Position numbers and translations under genes: made by a program. Shown here in pieces: positions 27,744-36,679 of a stretch of 64,000 nt of DNA. Origin of the DNA: Vibrio litoralis DSM 17657 (GTDB lineage Bacteria > Pseudomonadota > Gammaproteobacteria > Enterobacterales > Vibrionaceae); NCBI RefSeq assembly GCF_000426765.1, contig NZ_AUFZ01000023.1, positions 1 to 64,000 on the forward strand, given 5' to 3'. Every line of letters begins with the position of its first letter. The stretch's first letter is position 1. Under the pieces are notes generated by a model, which searched no databases, was not told where the DNA came from, and saw only the letters and a list, made by a program, of their open reading frames with translations.

Positions 27744-29030
27744 CTAGTCTGCAAAGGCGATATCTCTTAAAAATAGTGCAATGCTTGGGAAGAAAATGAG
27801 CAAAGACGCTGACAACAACAGAATAAAGATAAACGGCCCTGTGCCTCTTATTACTTCCCAATATGGCCGTTTAAAGATGGCAATCGCGGTAAAGATGTCA
27901 CAGCCAAACGGTGGGGTGGCCGAACCAATCGCAACTTGCAGGGTAATAATGATACCGACGTGAACCGGATCAAGCCCGGTGGCGGCAATCGCTGGCGCAA
28001 AGATAGGTGTTAATACCAAGATCACCACGATAGGATCAACAAACATACATGCCACAAAGAAAGCGATAGAAATTGAAGCTAATACTCCGAGTGGCCCCAT
28101 TTGATCAATGCCAATCGCATCTAAAATGGTTTGCGGTACTTGAGCGAAAGAAATGATCCAAGAAAAGCCATTACCCACCCCAACTAAGATAAATACCACT
28201 GCGGTGATTAAACCGGTAGATTTGGCTATTACATAGATATCTTGAGTGCTAAGGGAGCGGAAAATCACAAACTCTAAAATGATGGCATAAAGCACACACA
28301 CTGCTGCCGCTTCAGTTGGGCTAAAGATCCCGCCATAAATACCACCAACGATAATCACAGGGAACATCAATGGCCAAATTGCTCGCTTGGAGGCAGTGAT
28401 CCGTTCACTCCAACTGGCTTTCTCTTCGGTTGGAACCTTTTTGATGGTAGCGTAGATGTAGCAGTAAATAGAGAAGAACAACAAGATCATTAAGCCTGGG
28501 CCAATCCCGGCAATAAATAATTCGGCAATTGAGGTTTCAGAAATTACGCCATAGATGATCATGCCGATACTGGGTGGAATTAAAAATGCAATGTCACTGG
28601 CGTTAATGATCAGGGCTAAGGAAAAGGAATCACTGTAGCCTGCTTTCAATAACTTAGGGCGCAACGCCGAACCGACGGCGACTACGGTTGCTTGGGTTGA
28701 GCCTGAAACCGCACCAAATAAGGTACAAGATGTCGCGGTACTGATGGCTAACCCGCCTTTAATGTGGCCAATAAAGGTCATCACCATGTTGATCAAACGG
28801 TTAGCCGACTGGCCGCGGGTCATGATATCGGCAGCGAGAATAAACATTGGAACCGCAATAAGAGAAGCGGGGCGAATACCACCAAGTACCTGCTGAATGA
28901 AGGTATCCATTTGGCTCATGCCGCCAAACATCATATAAAAACCGGTGAGGGCTGCTGCGGTCAGAGGGATCATCATCGGAAAGCCGATAAGCAGCAATAC
29001 CAACATGATGAGCATTAATGTAAGTGCCAT
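27744..29030 (-). CDS. dctM: TRAP transporter large membrane subunit
   Basis: A 428-residue DctM-family protein with about 12 spans that forms the sodium-driven transport core. Family features are VPMFILAADIMTRG near residue 60 and GAVSGSTQATVVAVGSALRP in the first half, and IITLQVAIGSATPPFGCD in the second. It works with the small subunit DctQ and the binding protein DctP. It follows dctQ by 12 bp and is the last gene of the operon. Confidence 0.93.
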   Translation of the reverse strand: MALTLMLIMLVLLLIGFPMMIPLTAAALTGFYMMFGGMSQMDTFIQQVLGGIRPASLIAVPMFILAADIMTRGQSANRLINMVMTFIGHIKGGLAISTATSCTLFGAVSGSTQATVVAVGSALRPKLLKAGYSDSFSLALIINASDIAFLIPPSIGMIIYGVISETSIAELFIAGIGPGLMILLFFSIYCYIYATIKKVPTEEKASWSERITASKRAIWPLMFPVIIVGGIYGGIFSPTEAAAVCVLYAIILEFVIFRSLSTQDIYVIAKSTGLITAVVFILVGVGNGFSWIISFAQVPQTILDAIGIDQMGPLGVLASISIAFFVACMFVDPIVVILVLTPIFAPAIAATGLDPVHVGIIITLQVAIGSATPPFGCDIFTAIAIFKRPYWEVIRGTGPFIFILLLSASLLIFFPSIALFLRDIAFAD

Positions 29031-29042
29031 AAATAATGCCCT

Positions 29043-29618
29043 TTATAAATCGTGTTCATGATCAGCGTAGCCATCGACTACACCACTAGAAAGATAAACT
29101 TCTTTACTAATCAAGTTTTTATAAGCAGTAAGAAGGTATTGTAGGCCGGTGATCGCAAAGCCGAGTGGAACCCAGATATAAATCCACCAAATCTCAAACC
29201 CTAGTGCGGGTAGGATGCGTCCTCGTTCATAAACACTAACGACGTATTGGAATGAAAAGTAGGCTAAGGCGAACATAATGACGGCGGTCACGATAGAGAC
29301 GACGATCATGACAAATTTGCGTCCTTTATCTGGCAGCATATCGAAAAAAGCCGACATGCGAATATGCCGTCCAAGTCGGGCAGCGAAGCCAATGCCAGCA
29401 AAAGTGATGAGAATAATAAGTATGCGGTTGATCTCGCCGGCAAAGAATAGGCCTTCACCGAAAACAAAGCGGGCAACGACGTTGATACAGGTATTTAACG
29501 CCATTAGGAGGACGCCCGTTGCGAGCATAATGGCTTCAATTTTACTGAATAGGTTATCGATACTACCTAAAAAACCAGGCAGTTCGGAGTGATAGTCTAA
29601 TCTATCGGAGTTGGGCAT
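29043..29618 (-). CDS. dctQ: TRAP transporter small membrane subunit
   Basis: A 191-residue DctQ-family protein with four membrane spans; the motif GEINRILIILITFAGIGFAARLGRHIRM shows the family's conserved arginine-rich loop. It stabilises the DctM core. I start it at 29618, where AAGGGAAG precedes the ATG at good spacing; the upstream ATG at 29633 has no such site. Confidence 0.9.
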   Translation of the reverse strand: MPNSDRLDYHSELPGFLGSIDNLFSKIEAIMLATGVLLMALNTCINVVARFVFGEGLFFAGEINRILIILITFAGIGFAARLGRHIRMSAFFDMLPDKGRKFVMIVVSIVTAVIMFALAYFSFQYVVSVYERGRILPALGFEIWWIYIWVPLGFAITGLQYLLTAYKNLISKEVYLSSGVVDGYADHEHDL

Positions 29619-29695
29619 AGTGCTTCCCTTCAATAATGAGCACCGAATACTCGTTTGTGACTCTTAAGTATGTCGGTGCTCAGTCCTGCTATTGA

Positions 29696-30718
29696 TTATT
29701 TTTGTGAAGCTTCTAGATCGGCTTTAAATTGATCAAGTAGGGCTTTACCGCCTTTACCTGTCATTTCAATAAACGTCTTCTCTACTTGAGGTGCTCTTGC
29801 TTTAAACTTATCTAGCTGTTCATCGGTTAGACGCGTCACTGTTACTTTGTCGCTCTTAGACTGGATTTGCTTAAGTGATTTTTCCGCTAAGCCCGTAATG
29901 TGCTCAATGGTTTCTTCGTAAGCAAAGTCAGAGGCTTTTTGGATAAGCTCTTTATCTTTAGCTGGTAAGCCATCGTAGAACTTTTTATTCGCCATAGAAG
30001 CAGTGGTAAACCAACCGTGGTGAGTAAAGATAAGGTTTGGAGACACTTCGTATAAACCGCCTGATTCAATCCAGAAAATTGGGTTTTCTTGACCTTGGAT
30101 CATATTGGTTTGTAGTGCGCCATATACCTCACCCCATGGAAGCGGCGTCGGCGTTGCACCAAACGCTTCGTAGGTTGATGAAAGTAATGGGTTAGTCATT
30201 ACACGGATTTTTTTACCTTTTAGTTCATCCGGTGAAGTCACTGGCTCATCGGTTGTTAAGACCATTTCGCCTTCTGGATACATTTTCAATAGCTCTAGGC
30301 CTTGTTCTGCATACAGTTTAGGGAAGTCTTCATTGATGGCTTTACTTGAACCGAAGAATTTAATCACCGCTTGAATATCAGTAGGCATTAGGTAAGGAAT
30401 GAAGAAAATTTGTGCCTCTGGAATCAATGAACCAGTAAAACCAGGTGATTGGTTTACAAACTGCAAAATACCACTTTGAGTTTGTTCCATAATATCGTCG
30501 GATTCACCGAGCTCACCGAAGCGGTAAACTTGTAAAGTGTGATCGGAATTATCTTCAATGTACTTTTTGAATTGTTGTGCATACACATCTTGCACATCAT
30601 TCTCATATTCTTCGTGGGCGTAACGCCAGGTATCGGCACTTGCGAAGCTTGAAAACCCAATACTTGCGGCAATACAAGATACAGTGGCAAGCTTCTTGAA
30701 GCTATTTCGAGTAAACAT
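29696..30718 (-). CDS. dctP: TRAP transporter periplasmic binding protein
   Basis: A 340-residue DctP-family binding protein with a signal peptide ending SFASA. The carboxylate-binding arginine is expected in KKIRVMTNPLL, and GATPTPLPWGEVYGALQTNMIQGQENP is the classic family segment. TRAP systems take up organic acids such as C4-dicarboxylates, sialic acid or ectoine; the ligand is not settled by the sequence. I place the start at 30718 after AGGAGAG, shortening the open frame by 19 residues to restore a normal signal peptide. The TRAP operon dctP-dctQ-dctM follows a strong CRP-like site. Confidence 0.9.
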   Translation of the reverse strand: MFTRNSFKKLATVSCIAASIGFSSFASADTWRYAHEEYENDVQDVYAQQFKKYIEDNSDHTLQVYRFGELGESDDIMEQTQSGILQFVNQSPGFTGSLIPEAQIFFIPYLMPTDIQAVIKFFGSSKAINEDFPKLYAEQGLELLKMYPEGEMVLTTDEPVTSPDELKGKKIRVMTNPLLSSTYEAFGATPTPLPWGEVYGALQTNMIQGQENPIFWIESGGLYEVSPNLIFTHHGWFTTASMANKKFYDGLPAKDKELIQKASDFAYEETIEHITGLAEKSLKQIQSKSDKVTVTRLTDEQLDKFKARAPQVEKTFIEMTGKGGKALLDQFKADLEASQK

Positions 30719-30838
30719 CTGCTCTCCTTTCCTTGGTGATATCATCATTAACGATGTTGTAAAACGTATTATCAATAACTTATCTTTTCACAAACACTTT
30801 TCTGTAAACACATGATAAAAATGTGGGTTCTTTTTGCG

Positions 30839-30854
30839 TGTGATGTTTATCACG
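30839..30854 (-). promoter_or_regulatory. CRP-cAMP binding site upstream of the TRAP operon
   Basis: TGTGATGTTTATCACG matches the CRP consensus TGTGA-N6-TCACA at nine of ten core positions. It lies about 120 bp upstream of dctP, a distance compatible with class I or upstream activation. Catabolite control of an organic-acid transporter is plausible. Confidence 0.7.
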
Positions 30855-31213
30855 TTTTTATTGGTTTTTTATCCTTAAATGTTGATCGGGTTAACAAAAA
30901 ATAAAATCTGATTTGGCACTGATTTTTACTCATTGGTGGGTGAAATCATTAGTGGTCTATTGATTTTTATGGTTATAAAATGGATGTGTCTCTTCCATAT
31001 AGCCTGATAAATGTGTTTTTTGAGTGCTTTGTAAAAAAATAATGCCTAAATAAAACTTAGAACACTATGAATAGAAATCAAGGAATTTGAATGAGATAGC
31101 TGAATGCCAGATCGTCTAATTTAATGACCAGCATATAAGTGGTGACTGTCGCTAAGAGTTGAAGGGATATTTGGGATAAATTAAGATTTGGCAGCAGTAA
31201 AGGAAAGGGGATG

Positions 31214-31253
31214 TTAGCCTTCTTTCTCTGAGATTACCGATCCAGAAGGCTAA
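31214..31253 (-). terminator. Inverted repeat past the second siderophore SBP gene
   Basis: TTAGCCTTCT at 31214-31223 pairs perfectly with AGAAGGCTAA at 31244-31253 across 20 nt. It lies about 30 bp past the stop of the minus-strand gene. No T-run follows, so it may be a processing or weak termination hairpin. Confidence 0.45.
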
Positions 31254-31283
31254 TAACTAAACTAAACTGTTTAACAGTGGAGC

Positions 31284-32363
31284 TTAAAGTTGAGTCATGA
31301 AAGTCCCTTGAGGAGTAACCGGAAGGTACTTTTTATAAAATGCTTGATAAGACTGTTTTGGGTTTAAGTCTTTAAATAAATCTGGATACATGGCTTTGGC
31401 GTAAAACTCAATCATTGCCGCATCAATAATGGTTCGGCAAGCGCCGTGATAGGCAGCATACATGCGGTTGTTTTGTACCGCAGTCAGTGTCGACCAACCG
31501 TTACGCTGTTTGAATCCTTGCAAAAGTTTTTTCGCGACGTCTTCGCTTACCCCTTCTCCCATAATCATCGCACTATCAGTACTGCCCGTTTCATAGCCTG
31601 TCATCACAATAATATCTGGGTTACTGACTAAGATCTGTTCTGGGTTGAGTTTGCCCCACCATTCAACATAAGGTGCGGAAATGTTATCGCCACCGGCCAT
31701 AGTTGAGATGGCACCCCACATGTTTTTGCCAAAAGTGTAACCAATTTCATTGATGCCCGACGCACCATATTCAGTGTAAACCGTAGGTTTCGGTAAATTT
31801 GCTTCTTTTAAGCGGCTTTCGATAGTCTCAACGGTCTTTTTATACTCTTGAGCAATGGTTTTCGCACGTTCGTTTTGACCTGTAATTTTACCAATCAGTA
31901 GGGTGCTTTGCACATGGCGTTCGACAGTTTGCGCATTGTAGTCGACCACTACAACGGGAATGCCGGCTGCTTCGATTCGCTTTACTTGACTCTCTAGGGC
32001 TTTGTATTGCCAATCTGCCAACATCAATAAGTCGGGGTTTAAACTGATCACTTTTTCAACGGAAAAGGTGTTGGTATCTACTCGACCAATTTCAGGGATA
32101 TTGTTTAAAGCAGGCACTTGTTTTACATACTCTTGCCAACTTGCCTCTCTTGCTTGCCAAATGTATTTCGACATACCAACCACATGGTCATAAGCCTTCA
32201 CTGTGCCAATAGCCATGTAATCTTCAGGATAAAAACCGACGATCACTCTTTTTGCGGGTGCATCAAACGTGACTTTACGATCCAACACATCGGTCACGGT
32301 AGTGGTGGCCGCTTGTGCCGTCACACTGATTGTGGCGAGTGCGATAAGAATATATTTCAACAT
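31284..32363 (-). CDS. Periplasmic metal/siderophore/cobamide-type binding protein
   Basis: A 359-residue class III periplasmic binding protein (FecB/BtuF superfamily) with a signal peptide ending AQAA. It shows the family pattern: an N-terminal lobe with RVIVGFYPEDYMAIGT, SLNPDLLMLADW, a long backbone helix with QNERAKTIAQEYKKTVE, and a C-terminal lobe with GGDNISAPYVEWWGKLNPEQILVSNPDIIV. It carries no lipobox. A divergent gene pair for the matching permease and ATPase starts about 200 bp away, and a Fur-like palindrome lies between them. Ligand unknown: iron-siderophore is most likely given the Fur site, but heme, cobalamin or molybdate are not excluded. Confidence 0.8.
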   Translation of the reverse strand: MLKYILIALATISVTAQAATTTVTDVLDRKVTFDAPAKRVIVGFYPEDYMAIGTVKAYDHVVGMSKYIWQAREASWQEYVKQVPALNNIPEIGRVDTNTFSVEKVISLNPDLLMLADWQYKALESQVKRIEAAGIPVVVVDYNAQTVERHVQSTLLIGKITGQNERAKTIAQEYKKTVETIESRLKEANLPKPTVYTEYGASGINEIGYTFGKNMWGAISTMAGGDNISAPYVEWWGKLNPEQILVSNPDIIVMTGYETGSTDSAMIMGEGVSEDVAKKLLQGFKQRNGWSTLTAVQNNRMYAAYHGACRTIIDAAMIEFYAKAMYPDLFKDLNPKQSYQAFYKKYLPVTPQGTFMTQL

Positions 32364-32425
32364 GACTTTTTATAATTCCTTGTAATGGGTAGGTCTTTTT
32401 GCGCGAAATGGTTTTCACAATTTGG

Positions 32426-32466
32426 TATAATAGTAATTGATGTTGATATTAATTATCAATACTATT
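32426..32466. promoter_or_regulatory. Fur-type palindrome between the divergent ABC genes
   Basis: TTGATATTAATTATCAA near 32443-32459 is a near-perfect palindrome of Fur-box type. It is nested in a longer dyad whose ends AATAGTA and TACTATT flank it. It would control the binding protein on the left and the permease, ATPase and MFS genes on the right from one site. Confidence 0.75.
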
Positions 32467-32566
32467 CGTCTTTGTGTGTAATTTAGTCATTTTTGTCGAT
32501 ATTCATCAAATGATAACCGCTCTATTGCACATAGGTTGTGAAGGTATTTAGGTAAGGTAAAAATAG

Positions 32567-33619
32567 ATGCAAGCCGATTTGTTATTACAAGCTGTTGCAC
32601 AACAAAGAAAAAGCGAGCGTCGCCGAGTGACCACGATTTTGTTGTTTGTGGCGATATTATTAGGTTCATTTATCTTTGATATTATGACCGGCCCATCGAT
32701 GCTCAATGCGTCGAAAGTGTTGTATGCACTACTTGAATTTATCGGGTTACCTTTCCAAGTCGAGCCGTCTACACAAATTATTGTGACTAACCTTCGCTTG
32801 CCGATTGCTTTAATGGCCATCGTAGTTGGTGGCGCGCTAGGTGTCGGTGGTGCTGAAATGCAAACCTTATTGAATAATTCAATGGCAAGCCCTTATACGT
32901 TAGGCATGGCGGCGGCTGCAGGGTTTGGCGCCGCGTTAATGCTTTATATTGGTTCACTCGGTTTAAACAGTGATTACGCCGTGCCAATTGGTGCATTTGT
33001 GTGTTGTATGCTGTCGGCCTGTTTCTTATTTGCATTAGCGTCAATGAGGCATATTAGCTCTGGTCAGTTGATCTTAGCCGGTATCGCTCTGTTGTTTTTG
33101 TTCCAATCTTTACTGTCCCTTGTGCAGTTCATCTCTTCGCCTGAGTTAAGTCAGCAAATCTTATTTTGGCTGTTTGGCAGTTTGTCTAAATCAACCTGGT
33201 CTAATTTAGCGCTTGTGACGTCGGTTGTGATTGGCGGAACCTACTTCCTGCTACAAGATGCTTGGAAGTTAACGTCATTAAGGCTCGGAGAAGAGCGGGC
33301 GAAAAGTGTTGGTGTGAATGTCGCTAGGTTGAGATTGAAAACCTTATTCATTGTCGCATTGATGACCGCTACCGTGACCAGTTTCGTTGGTATTATTGGT
33401 TTTATCGGTATTGTGGCGCCTAACATTGCCAAAATATTGGTCGGTGAAGATCAACGTTTCTTTCTGCCATTATCTTTCTTAATCGGTGCCTTTTTATTAT
33501 CGACAGCATCGGTATTATCCAAAATCATCGTTCCCGGAGCGCTTTTCCCGATCGGGATTGTGACCGCCATTATTGGGGTTCCTTTTTTCTTCTGGCTGAT
33601 TATTTTCAAAAGAGGTTAA
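32567..33619 (+). CDS. FecCD-family ABC permease
   Basis: A 350-residue inner-membrane permease with about nine to ten spans. FecCD markers include NLRLPIALMAIVVGGALGVGGAEMQ near residue 80, NNSMASPYTLGMAAAAGFGAAL, and GFIGIVAPNIAKILVGEDQRF near 285. Only one permease gene is present, so it presumably acts as a homodimer, as in BtuCD. The next gene, its ATPase, follows after 2 bp. The family assignment is clear; the ligand is not. Confidence 0.9.
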   Translation: MQADLLLQAVAQQRKSERRRVTTILLFVAILLGSFIFDIMTGPSMLNASKVLYALLEFIGLPFQVEPSTQIIVTNLRLPIALMAIVVGGALGVGGAEMQTLLNNSMASPYTLGMAAAAGFGAALMLYIGSLGLNSDYAVPIGAFVCCMLSACFLFALASMRHISSGQLILAGIALLFLFQSLLSLVQFISSPELSQQILFWLFGSLSKSTWSNLALVTSVVIGGTYFLLQDAWKLTSLRLGEERAKSVGVNVARLRLKTLFIVALMTATVTSFVGIIGFIGIVAPNIAKILVGEDQRFFLPLSFLIGAFLLSTASVLSKIIVPGALFPIGIVTAIIGVPFFFWLIIFKRG

Positions 33620-33621
33620 GC

Positions 33622-34404
33622 ATGCTTTCGGTACAGTCTTTAACGACATCCATTGGTGATTTAACCTTAGCTAATGGTTTAAGTTTTGATTTAAAACCAG
33701 GTCAAGTGACGGCTATTTTAGGCCCGAATGGCACGGGTAAAAGTTCGTTATTAAAAACTTTATTTGGTGATATTAAACCGACGAGTGGTGATATTTCCTT
33801 TAACGGTGATCATCTTTCAGGGCAAGCATTATCCAAGTGGCGTAATCGCTTTGGTTACATGCCACAAGACATTCATTTAGATGTCAATTTAACGGTTATC
33901 GAAGTGGTGTTACTCGGGCGGCTTGATGCGCTCAGTTTATCGTTGAGCGAAGACGTATTAAAAGAAGCGATTGCTATTTTGGATAATATTGGCCTCGCAG
34001 AGTTAGCCAACCGTGATGTTCGCACCCTCAGTGGTGGGCAACGCCAGATGATTTTGTTTGCCCAAGCCTTAATGCGTAAGCCTGAAATTATGATGCTCGA
34101 TGAGCCGGTCAGCGCCCTTGATTTACACTACCAGCATGTCTTACTTGAGCATTTGTCGTATGAAACCGTGAAGCAGAAATACGTGACGGTAATGGTGTTA
34201 CATGACCTGAATCTAGCGGCTCAATATGCGGATAACCTGTTAGTGTTAAAAGGTGGGGAGCTAGTCAGTGTTGGGCACCCAACCCAAGTGCTAACTTCAT
34301 CGTTAATCAAAGATATTTATGATGTGGACGCTAATGTGATTGTCGATGATAGCGGTAGACCTTTTGTGAGAACGTTACGTTCAAAAGTTCAACGTGTTGC
34401 GTAA
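33622..34404 (+). CDS. FecE-type ABC transporter ATP-binding protein
   Basis: A 260-residue ATPase: Walker A GPNGTGKSS, signature LSGGQRQMIL, Walker B EIMMLDEPVSALD, switch His in VMVLHDLNLAAQY. It pairs with the permease 2 bp upstream and the divergent binding protein to import an iron-type ligand. A GAGG ribosome site lies at the end of the permease gene. The MFS gene follows after 21 bp. Confidence 0.9.
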   Translation: MLSVQSLTTSIGDLTLANGLSFDLKPGQVTAILGPNGTGKSSLLKTLFGDIKPTSGDISFNGDHLSGQALSKWRNRFGYMPQDIHLDVNLTVIEVVLLGRLDALSLSLSEDVLKEAIAILDNIGLAELANRDVRTLSGGQRQMILFAQALMRKPEIMMLDEPVSALDLHYQHVLLEHLSYETVKQKYVTVMVLHDLNLAAQYADNLLVLKGGELVSVGHPTQVLTSSLIKDIYDVDANVIVDDSGRPFVRTLRSKVQRVA

Positions 34405-34425
34405 CCTTAAGAGTCTAGCGAATTT

Positions 34426-35661
34426 ATGAAATCGACACAGTTTTTAAAAGATTGGGCTTTGCTATCGCCGGCTAGCCGTGTGCTAGTTTTTAATGCCTTT
34501 AGTTTTAATTTGGGCTTTTATATGTTGCTGCCGTATTTAGCGCAGCACTTACAAGATCTTGGTTACAGCAGTTGGTATGTCGGCTTAATTATCGGGTTGC
34601 GAGTGTTAAGCCAGCAAGGTTTGTTTCTGGTTGGAGGCACACTAGGCGATAAATTTGGCTATAAACGCCTTATTCTAATTGGCTGTTTGGTTCGTATTGC
34701 TGGCTTTTTATTATTGGCCGTTAGTGATGACTTTTCTTTGATTGTATTTGGCGCTTTCCTGACAGGATTTGCTGGCGCGTTATTTACTCCGAGTAGTCAG
34801 GCTTATTTGTCGATTGAATACCCTGATCATGCTGAGCGAAACCGCGTGTTTGCGCTGCAAAATTTATGTACTGAAATCGGCAAATTAACTGGACCTGTGA
34901 TTGGCTTAGCGCTGTTCACTATTAGCTTTAGTGCCGTTGGTTATTGCTCTGCTTTTCTGTTTTCTATTCTTTTTATTCTGCAATGGTATTACCTGCCTAA
35001 AGAGCAACAACATGTCCAAGAAACCGCACCTCAAGCATTTTGGGTGGAGTGGCTAATGATGTTAAAACATCGAGCTTTTATGCGCTTTGTGTTGGCAGCC
35101 TCGGTATTTCAAATACTTTTCCACCAATTGTATTTATCGATTCCCAATGAAGTGAAAGTTCAAACTGGCGATCCTTCTTATACTACCCTGGTATTTTTAA
35201 CCTCTTCGATATTGGGCGTGTTATTACAATTGCCGATTAGTCGTTGGATTGAAAAGCATTTAGGTATCGCAAAAGGTATGGGCTATGGCATGGCGATCAT
35301 GGGGTGCTCCTTCCTTGCACTGAGTGTACATATTGAGGGTTATCCTGCTTTTTCTTTTATCCTGTGTGCTAGCTTATTGAGTATCGGTTCGATGATGGTG
35401 TACCCATTAATTGGAGCACATATTCCACGTTACGCTGAATCCAAAAACATCGCCAGCTACTACGGTTTATACTCTTGTATTGGTGGTTTTTTTGCCTTTA
35501 TTGGCAACTGGGGTGCGGGCTGGTTACTGGGCTTGAATGGCTTTTCATCGATCTGGTTATGGGCAGTGTTTGCTCTATTAGGCATATTTTCTGGCTTGAG
35601 TTTATTTAATCAAGTGAAGCATACTCCAACTGCAACAGTAGCCACCGCTGAGTTGAAATAA
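34426..35661 (+). CDS. MFS transporter (MdtH-like) in an iron-transport operon
   Basis: A 411-residue major facilitator with 12 predicted spans. Motif A reads GGTLGDKFGYKRLIL after span 2, and span 4-5 has GAFLTGFAGALFTPSSQAYL. The general shape resembles MdtH-type drug exporters. Its place as third gene of a Fur-controlled ABC operon suggests a role in siderophore handling, for example exporting a siderophore or its breakdown product, or importing one. That is inference; no siderophore synthesis genes are in the window. Confidence 0.82.
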   Translation: MKSTQFLKDWALLSPASRVLVFNAFSFNLGFYMLLPYLAQHLQDLGYSSWYVGLIIGLRVLSQQGLFLVGGTLGDKFGYKRLILIGCLVRIAGFLLLAVSDDFSLIVFGAFLTGFAGALFTPSSQAYLSIEYPDHAERNRVFALQNLCTEIGKLTGPVIGLALFTISFSAVGYCSAFLFSILFILQWYYLPKEQQHVQETAPQAFWVEWLMMLKHRAFMRFVLAASVFQILFHQLYLSIPNEVKVQTGDPSYTTLVFLTSSILGVLLQLPISRWIEKHLGIAKGMGYGMAIMGCSFLALSVHIEGYPAFSFILCASLLSIGSMMVYPLIGAHIPRYAESKNIASYYGLYSCIGGFFAFIGNWGAGWLLGLNGFSSIWLWAVFALLGIFSGLSLFNQVKHTPTATVATAELK

Positions 35662-35664
35662 AGA

Positions 35665-35940
35665 TCAAAGAATATTATTACGCACTAAGCCACGTTTAAC
35701 GTTTTTGCACAACTTGCCAAAGCGGCGGATTTCATCAAACTGAGGAGTCACGCCGCGTTTTAACGCACTCTCCCAATAACAAAGCTCTGAATCAACGAGT
35801 TCCATCAGCTTCTTCGGACAACCAATACAATTGCCTTCTGTGCCACAAACAAAAGTCTCTTCTTCATAAAGTGGGAATGTTTTTTTCGCTTCGTCAATGA
35901 TGAGTTGCATAGCTTCTGTTCGGTCTGGTTTTTGCTTCAT
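35665..35940 (-). CDS. Small cysteine-rich conserved protein
   Basis: A 91-residue protein with cysteines in CGTEGNCIGCPKK (C-x5-C-x2-C), LCYWE and LCKNVKRG, five in all. The spacing could bind an iron-sulfur cluster or zinc. The C-terminus is basic. A strong GGAGG ribosome site precedes the start. It is convergent with the MFS gene, 3 bp apart. I do not recognise a named family. Confidence 0.65.
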   Translation of the reverse strand: MKQKPDRTEAMQLIIDEAKKTFPLYEEETFVCGTEGNCIGCPKKLMELVDSELCYWESALKRGVTPQFDEIRRFGKLCKNVKRGLVRNNIL

Positions 35941-36161
35941 AACCCCTCCAATTTTTAAGGTTATATTACTCCTTGAGCCAGCAAGGCAACATTGAACTTT
36001 GTGGGTAGATTGAGGTTAATCATCAATATCTTAATCATGATGTCATTTCCACATTCATCATTTAACCGCAAACTTACCTTAAACCATTATGCTTTTCCTT
36101 CCCGTGATGTATTCTCGTTAAACGTTCATCAGAAACGCCTTAGCTAGATTGGAGTGAAAGC

Positions 36162-36656
36162 ATGGTTACCATTGAACAATACACACCACAAAAATCAGAG
36201 CAAGTTGCCACTCTTCAAGTCAAACCTGAACAGACTCAATATACCATCAGCGATGTTCTTAGCGTGATTACAAAGCTTAAAGCACACGAACATCCACATT
36301 TGATTTTGGACGATGGTATCGTGGTCGGATTTTTCCTTTTAGATATTAATTATCTCTCAAGTCTAAATCTTGGTATTGAAACGGTTTCATTATCTTCGGC
36401 ACTTGGGATTTGCGCTTTATTAATTGGGGGTGAATTTCAAGGTAGGGGGCTAGCAACCCAAATGTTAAGGGCATTACCGAGTTACCTAAATGAGTCATAT
36501 CCAGAAAGATCAGCTGTTTATCTTACCGTTAATTGTCGCAACGTGGCGGCATATCAGTGCTATTTAAAAGCAGGGTTTCAAGATACTGGTAACCTCTATC
36601 ACGGTGGTCCCGCTGGGCCGCAGCATATTATGATGTTGCATGTAAGCGATGTTTAA
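36162..36656 (+). CDS. GNAT-family N-acetyltransferase
   Basis: A 164-residue acetyltransferase. The acetyl-CoA motif A reads GGEFQGRGLATQMLRAL (Q-x-x-G-x-A core), and motif B has NVAAYQCYLKAGFQDTG, the usual N-x-x-A-x-x-x-Y-x-x-x-G-F pattern. The substrate (small molecule or protein) is not shown. It starts after GGAGTGAA and is followed 23 bp later by a DUF2937-like gene on the same strand. Confidence 0.85.
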   Translation: MVTIEQYTPQKSEQVATLQVKPEQTQYTISDVLSVITKLKAHEHPHLILDDGIVVGFFLLDINYLSSLNLGIETVSLSSALGICALLIGGEFQGRGLATQMLRALPSYLNESYPERSAVYLTVNCRNVAAYQCYLKAGFQDTGNLYHGGPAGPQHIMMLHVSDV

Positions 36657-36679
36657 CATTAGCTAGATGGGAGTGTTTA

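Larger units (their letters stand above)
30719..31283. other. Long intergenic region upstream of dctP
   Basis: About 565 bp without a gene. It contains the dctP promoter region with a CRP-like site at 30839-30854 and a 10-bp perfect inverted repeat at 31214-31253 near the 3' end of the adjacent binding-protein gene. I see no small RNA that I can support. Confidence 0.5.
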
